A DNA stretch of 64,000 bases. Source: Molossus alvarezi. Taxonomy: Eukaryota; Chordata; Mammalia; Chiroptera; Molossidae. The DNA lies in contig CM073885.1 of the NCBI GenBank assembly GCA_037176705.1, positions 218,872,290 through 218,936,289 of the forward strand, given 5' to 3'. The translations under genes and the position numbers were made by a program. Below, piece after piece: positions 59,461-64,000 of the stretch; position 1 is the stretch's first letter, and every line of letters begins with the position of its first letter. Under the pieces are notes generated by a model. The model did no database searches, was not told the DNA's origin, and worked only from the letters and a program-made list of their open reading frames with translations.

Positions 59461-61916
59461 AAAAGCCTATAGGCCTTTCCCTAAGGCATGCGCTGGGCAA
59501 ATAGCTACTTAATCTGGAAACCATATTTGTGACACAGCTGAATCATTTACTCATGTTGGGTAACCTATTTGAATTTTTTGCCGGGACTTCTGTAGACACG
59601 GAGCTTGAACTCAAGGCAAGACTTCCCAGCTGAGGGAGGCCCTGGCAGGTTGCCCCGGAGAGAGAGGTACAAGCTGGCTAGCTTTGAACTGGTGTGCAAG
59701 TCAAGGGATAAAGGCAGACAGGCCAGTTCACCAGGAATATTCTTATCCTTTCTACCTCCTGCCCTTCTACCAATACTTCTAAATCTAAAATGCAAGTACA
59801 CCCCAAAGATTTTCAATGCGTAACTACCTAGGCCTAGCTTGATGAGCTAACTGGAACCCTCGGATTCCACTCTCCACCGTGACCACCAGGACTCCCCGGG
59901 TATTTCCTTAGCACCTGTTAATTAAATGGCTCTTAGTTTCTCCAGTGATAATCTTGAGCCTATTTGTCTACAGAAACTGAAGAGCCAAAGGAAGGACCAC
60001 CAACCAAAACCAAGCTTTTGATGGCGAGAGGTCTCAGACTTCCTGGCTGCTCTAGCAGAGCCTGCTCAGATCTGGGCACGATAACACAGAGGCAGACGGG
60101 GAGGGTGCGACCGCGCAGTGTTGGGGTGGCAAGTGGGGGAGAGAAAGAAGGTATGCCATACAGTCTAGCTAAAATACCCGAGAACACTGGGAACTGGGCA
60201 GAAAGCCAGAAGACTTGTCACTAGTTTGTCATCCATAGCTGAAATATTTGGGGGTTCAGATTTGTCAGGAAGAATGGGATCTGTCTGGAAGATAAGCTCC
60301 TTGCCTCTGTGGCGGGCTTTCTCTGCTGGTATGTGATCTTTTGTTCTGTCACTGGCTTTTGGCATACACAGCCGGGGTCTCTAAGCAGCACAGACAAATG
60401 CCAAACACAGCCCGTCTCCTGCCCGGGAATGGTCCCAGGCAAAACTCCGCCAGCTGCTTTTTCCTTCTCTCTCCTTGTACCCTTGACATTGAAGGTCCAA
60501 AGAGGAGGAGGACTTGGGATGCCACTGTCACCTGCTTCCCTGGGTGCAGTTTACTCAAGAAGCATACAGGAAGTGGTGGGATGTGCTGGTTCTCCCTTCC
60601 GAATGGCTTAAAACAGTTAGTTCACAGACACTCCCCAAGCTCTAGTGACAGCTGATTTAAAAAGTCGCCCTTCCAACACTGATAAGGCACTCCACTACCT
60701 TAAGGAGGGAATGAAGGGATGACAAAGAGGAGTGGGAAGAAACAGAGATTCGGTAATTTTCCTCCGGCCACACCTGGCCAGGAACTGCTGACAGGGAGTA
60801 AGTAACAGAAGCTGCGTGGAAGACAGATCACCTGAGAGCCGCCCAGGCATGCCTGTGCGTTCCCGCCCTTTCTCCTGCACACAATGATGTACTTAGCAAT
60901 GTGAGGAATTCAACCTATATGACCTATCCCTGCCTCAGTGATCAGTCAGTTCCTATTAACATACCTTTAAAATTGTCCTTCTAGCACTGATAGTAATGAA
61001 TTCAGAGAGCAGTAACTACCTAACCATCTCGCTTGTTGACCGACACTCGGCTCCCAGAGGGAAAGTTAAGTTTCTTAGCCACAGGGCAGCTGTGTGTCGG
61101 TTCACTCCATATCCCTGGTACCCTGAAGAGGCTCAACAAATATTTGTAAAACAGAATGGAGAAGACAGGAATACCACTTGAAGCAGTTAAGTCCACTTGA
61201 CAAGGCATTCAGCAACTGAGAGACCACGATTCCTTGAGAATGCCAGAGAATGTATGAACAATTCCAAAGACTTACAGAGCAGAACAAAATGAGTGAAGAC
61301 CAAGAGGTAGGACGGGCTGGCCCCCCAAAGTGAATATGAGATCTGTCAATGAATTGGGACTGTCCCTCCAATTCTGGGGGGCTGGGGGATGGGCCCTGGA
61401 GAATATCTGTGTAACGATGACTATCCCAACAGAACAAGGAGGGCTCCTGTCTTCTTGAAGATTTCATATAAACAGTTTCCTAAATGCCTTTGTCAAGAGG
61501 CCTCGGCTAGGCGACACTAAGCCACATGCTCGAACACAGTGCCAAGACCCATTAGGCCCTCACTGCTGCGGACCCTGCTCCACGGGGTCAGTGCTTCATT
61601 TCCAGTGACTGGGCTGCGCTGGGCAACCATAGTCCCGACAAATAATTAACTTCAGAAGTTCCTCTGTTCAAACCACAGCTTTTAAATCTCAGCTAGGTCA
61701 GCATCATATATGTAAATGTTATGGGTTTTCTTACATGTTTTTCCTCTGACTATATCATAATATTGGCTGAGAAACAAATAATTACAGATAGTCATCATTT
61801 ACTCTGAGCATTTAAAAAAAAATGAAAGGATTTTTACTTGTTGCAATGAATACAGTCAAGTTCTCTGTATTATACTTATTTCTCCATAACATATAAAAGA
61901 TTTTATTTAAAATTTA

Positions 61917-62161
61917 TTTTTTTAAACCCTCACCCAAAGATATTTTTTAATTTATTTTCAGACAGAGTGGGAGGGGAGGAGAGAGAGAGAGAGAAATAAA
62001 TATTGATGTGAGAGAGACACATTGATTGGTTGCCTCCCACACGACCTGACCAGGGCCGGGGACCGAACCGCAACCAAGGTACATGCCCTTAACTGGAATC
62101 GAACCCATGACTCTTTGGTCCACAGGCTGATGCTCCAAGCGCTGAGCCAAATTGGCCAGGA
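61917..62161 (-). mobile_element. Ves-type SINE with target-site duplication
   Basis: Minus-strand copy with head 'tcctggccaatttggctcag', 'gggttcgattccagttaagg' and tail 'atatctttgggtgagggt'. agattttattt flanks both sides. Confidence 0.92.
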
Positions 62162-62689
62162 CTAGATTTTATTTTAGATCAGACACTAATAGCATGACTC
62201 TTTGTTTCTCAATGCAGGTTATGCAGTTTTCATTCCTGTACACTGAAGAAGGAAGGAACAAATTCGATCATGACAATTGCTGCCTTTCGACAGATGTAGA
62301 CTTGTGTGCAAGGCATACTGTATTTATATTTTCAAACATCTTTTCTAACTTCATATTAATGGTTTGAGAAAGATATTATCCCCATTTTATAGTTGAGGAA
62401 ATTGAGGCCCCAAACCCTTAGGCAACATGTGGTAGAGTTCATCTGTTTGGTTCTTTCAGTTTCAAAATCTAAGACCACACAGCAATCAGACGTAGAATAA
62501 ATGCAATAGGACCGTGTATTTTCACTTGTTTGTATGTTACTCTGTAAGCAGTAGCTAACCCTGCCTTGACTGAAGCTCAGTATAAGCAAAGACACAGTCT
62601 TCTTTATCTCCACATCCTCAGGACCTAGAGTAGTGGTCAAAGGAGAATGAACAGAGGAGGGAGAAGTGAGAGAAAGGGAACAGGGAAGA

Positions 62690-62950
62690 GGGGCAGTGGG
62701 AAGCAGAAATCCAAGTCTCCTAACATATATGCAGGACCTGCTAGGGACCAGGCACCATCCTTAAGGACATGTGTGAATTTACTCATTTAATCCTTACAAC
62801 AATGCTGTGTGGCAGATGCTATTGTCTCTGCTTTACCCATAGGCAACTGAAGTACAGGTTCAAGAAGGTGCTGTTTGTATGTGACAGAACCAAGACCGGA
62901 GTCCAGGTGGCTTGGCTCCAGAGCTTCCGGTCTCAAGCACCATGTTGCAC
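62690..62950 (-). repeat. MIR SINE relic
   Basis: Antisense MIR: 'actcatttaatccttacaac', 'gtggcagatgctattgtctc' and 'ggcaactgaagtacaggttc'. A related short piece is at about 62345-62420. Confidence 0.7.
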
Positions 62951-64000
62951 TCCTTCCCTCCCACCTTAGGGTCTGCAGAATGAATGCACACAGCTCCATC
63001 CTTAGGCCTTCGTGAATAATGGACATTTTCAGTAGACAAACCAATATAAACACGAGTTAAATTCTACTCTTTCTGTACTCAAAGTGTACAGTCTTCTGAG
63101 CTACTCATTCTAATCTCACATGGTGCATGTTAGTTTGGTTGTTTTAACTTTTCCTCTTATGGGTTCTTATATCTAGGAGTTGTGTGCACAGTTTAATGGT
63201 CCCACCAGAGTGGAATAGAGGTTGATTGATAAGAGAAGCAACACAAGCAAGAAAGATTGTCTTGAGGACAAGGCGAGCTCAGTCTGTATCCAGATTTAAT
63301 ACCAGGATTTCTAAAGAGAGACTGTGGAACCACCACTCTGATAGAGGAAATGCAATGTATTCAGGACAAGTGGTACCCAAGAGCCATTCATGCAAGAGTG
63401 TGCAAGGTTATGTGGTGTGATGGGGGTGAGGGGTAAGGCAAGGGGCATCCATCCGTGCATCAAGCCTGACCATCATGCTATTATGAGGCAGGCTATTAAT
63501 TCCTGAAAATGGGTCACAACAGGACACGGTGGCAGTAGAAGCCCAGCCCTAGGGTGTCCGTGGTGTCAAGAAGAGTAGAACAGGTGGGCAATAGAGATGT
63601 TGGACTAGATCCCAACTGGTGGCAAAGGAAACCGAGGAGTTAAGGCAGACACCTGAATGCCAAGCCTACAATGTGAGACATGGGTACTAAGAGGGTGATT
63701 AAAACTTGGTCCTACCAGCTGCAGGAAAGAGGCAACTTACATGTTTCCTGTCTCTGGTTAGATTGGTATAAAAACTGAGTGGTGCTGAGCATTAAAGTGA
63801 TAAAGTATCAGACTCCAAGGCTGAGAAGGCGGGGGAAATGAAGCAGGGACCGGTGTGGGGCGTATAATGTGGTCTATCTGTGCAACATTATTCTGTGTAG
63901 TCAAGCACAAAAATATAACACTGATATTAATATATGCACCCATATGTCCAGGACTGTATGCACACAGTGTGTGTGTGCGTGTGTACGCCACGAGATCAAG

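Larger units (their letters stand above)
51276..64000 (-). other. FRAS1: Intron upstream of exon A (partial, at least 12.7 kb)
   Basis: Holds SINEs (52846, 54150, 55533, 56647, 56880, 58449, 61917), L2/L1/MIR relics, a MITE at 56583 and an unexplained open frame at 56240-56560. No FU-type exon occurs, so the preceding FU repeat lies beyond 64 kb. 59470-61000, 61180-61900 and 62960-64000 have no recognised element apart from a short L2-like end near 61020-61160. Confidence 0.65.

Overview
The window is vertebrate nuclear DNA, almost certainly from a bat. It contains more than twenty tRNA-derived SINEs of the Ves type (bat-specific short repeats), many with intact target-site duplications, one SPIN-type hAT element of the kind recorded in vesper bats, L1, L2 and MIR relics, and pogo/mariner-like miniature elements. 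Nothing prokaryotic or viral is visible. Genes are split by canonical GT-AG introns.

The only gene I can identify lies on the minus strand. Eight coding exons (A to H in transcript order, at about 51.2, 43.3, 41.4, 39.5, 25.5, 23.1, 3.8 and 3.4 kb) each encode exactly one eight-cysteine furin-like (FU) repeat. Their order and sequence match the furin-repeat region of FRAS1, the large extracellular basement-membrane protein of the Fraser complex (FRAS1/FREM1/FREM2). Counting against the human protein from memory, they are about FU3 to FU10. All eight exons are phase 1 at both ends, so each is a frame-neutral cassette. The VWC exons and first FU repeats must lie to the right (above 64 kb). The remaining FU repeats, CSPG, Calx-beta and transmembrane parts must lie to the left of position 1.

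Layout by decreasing coordinate, which is the direction of transcription. 64.0-51.3 kb is intron with SINEs, a nested miniature transposon and an unexplained 106-codon open frame with plausible splice signals near 56.2-56.6 kb. 51.3-39.4 kb holds exons A-D, with the SPIN element, an L1 relic and a mariner-like MITE in the introns, and a SINE only 37 nt downstream of the weak 5' splice site of exon C. 39.4-25.5 kb is an intron rich in SINEs and L2 with a possible solo LTR. 25.5-23.0 kb holds exons E and F. 23.0-3.9 kb is an intron with a Tigger relic, a (GGGGA)n tract and a repeat-poor segment that resembles a conserved non-coding element. 3.9-3.3 kb holds exons G and H, separated by a 252 bp intron. 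3.3-0 kb is intron ending in a broken L1.

Repeat boundaries are approximate, because they were judged by eye against remembered consensus features. The exon boundaries are base-exact readings of splice signals and reading frame.
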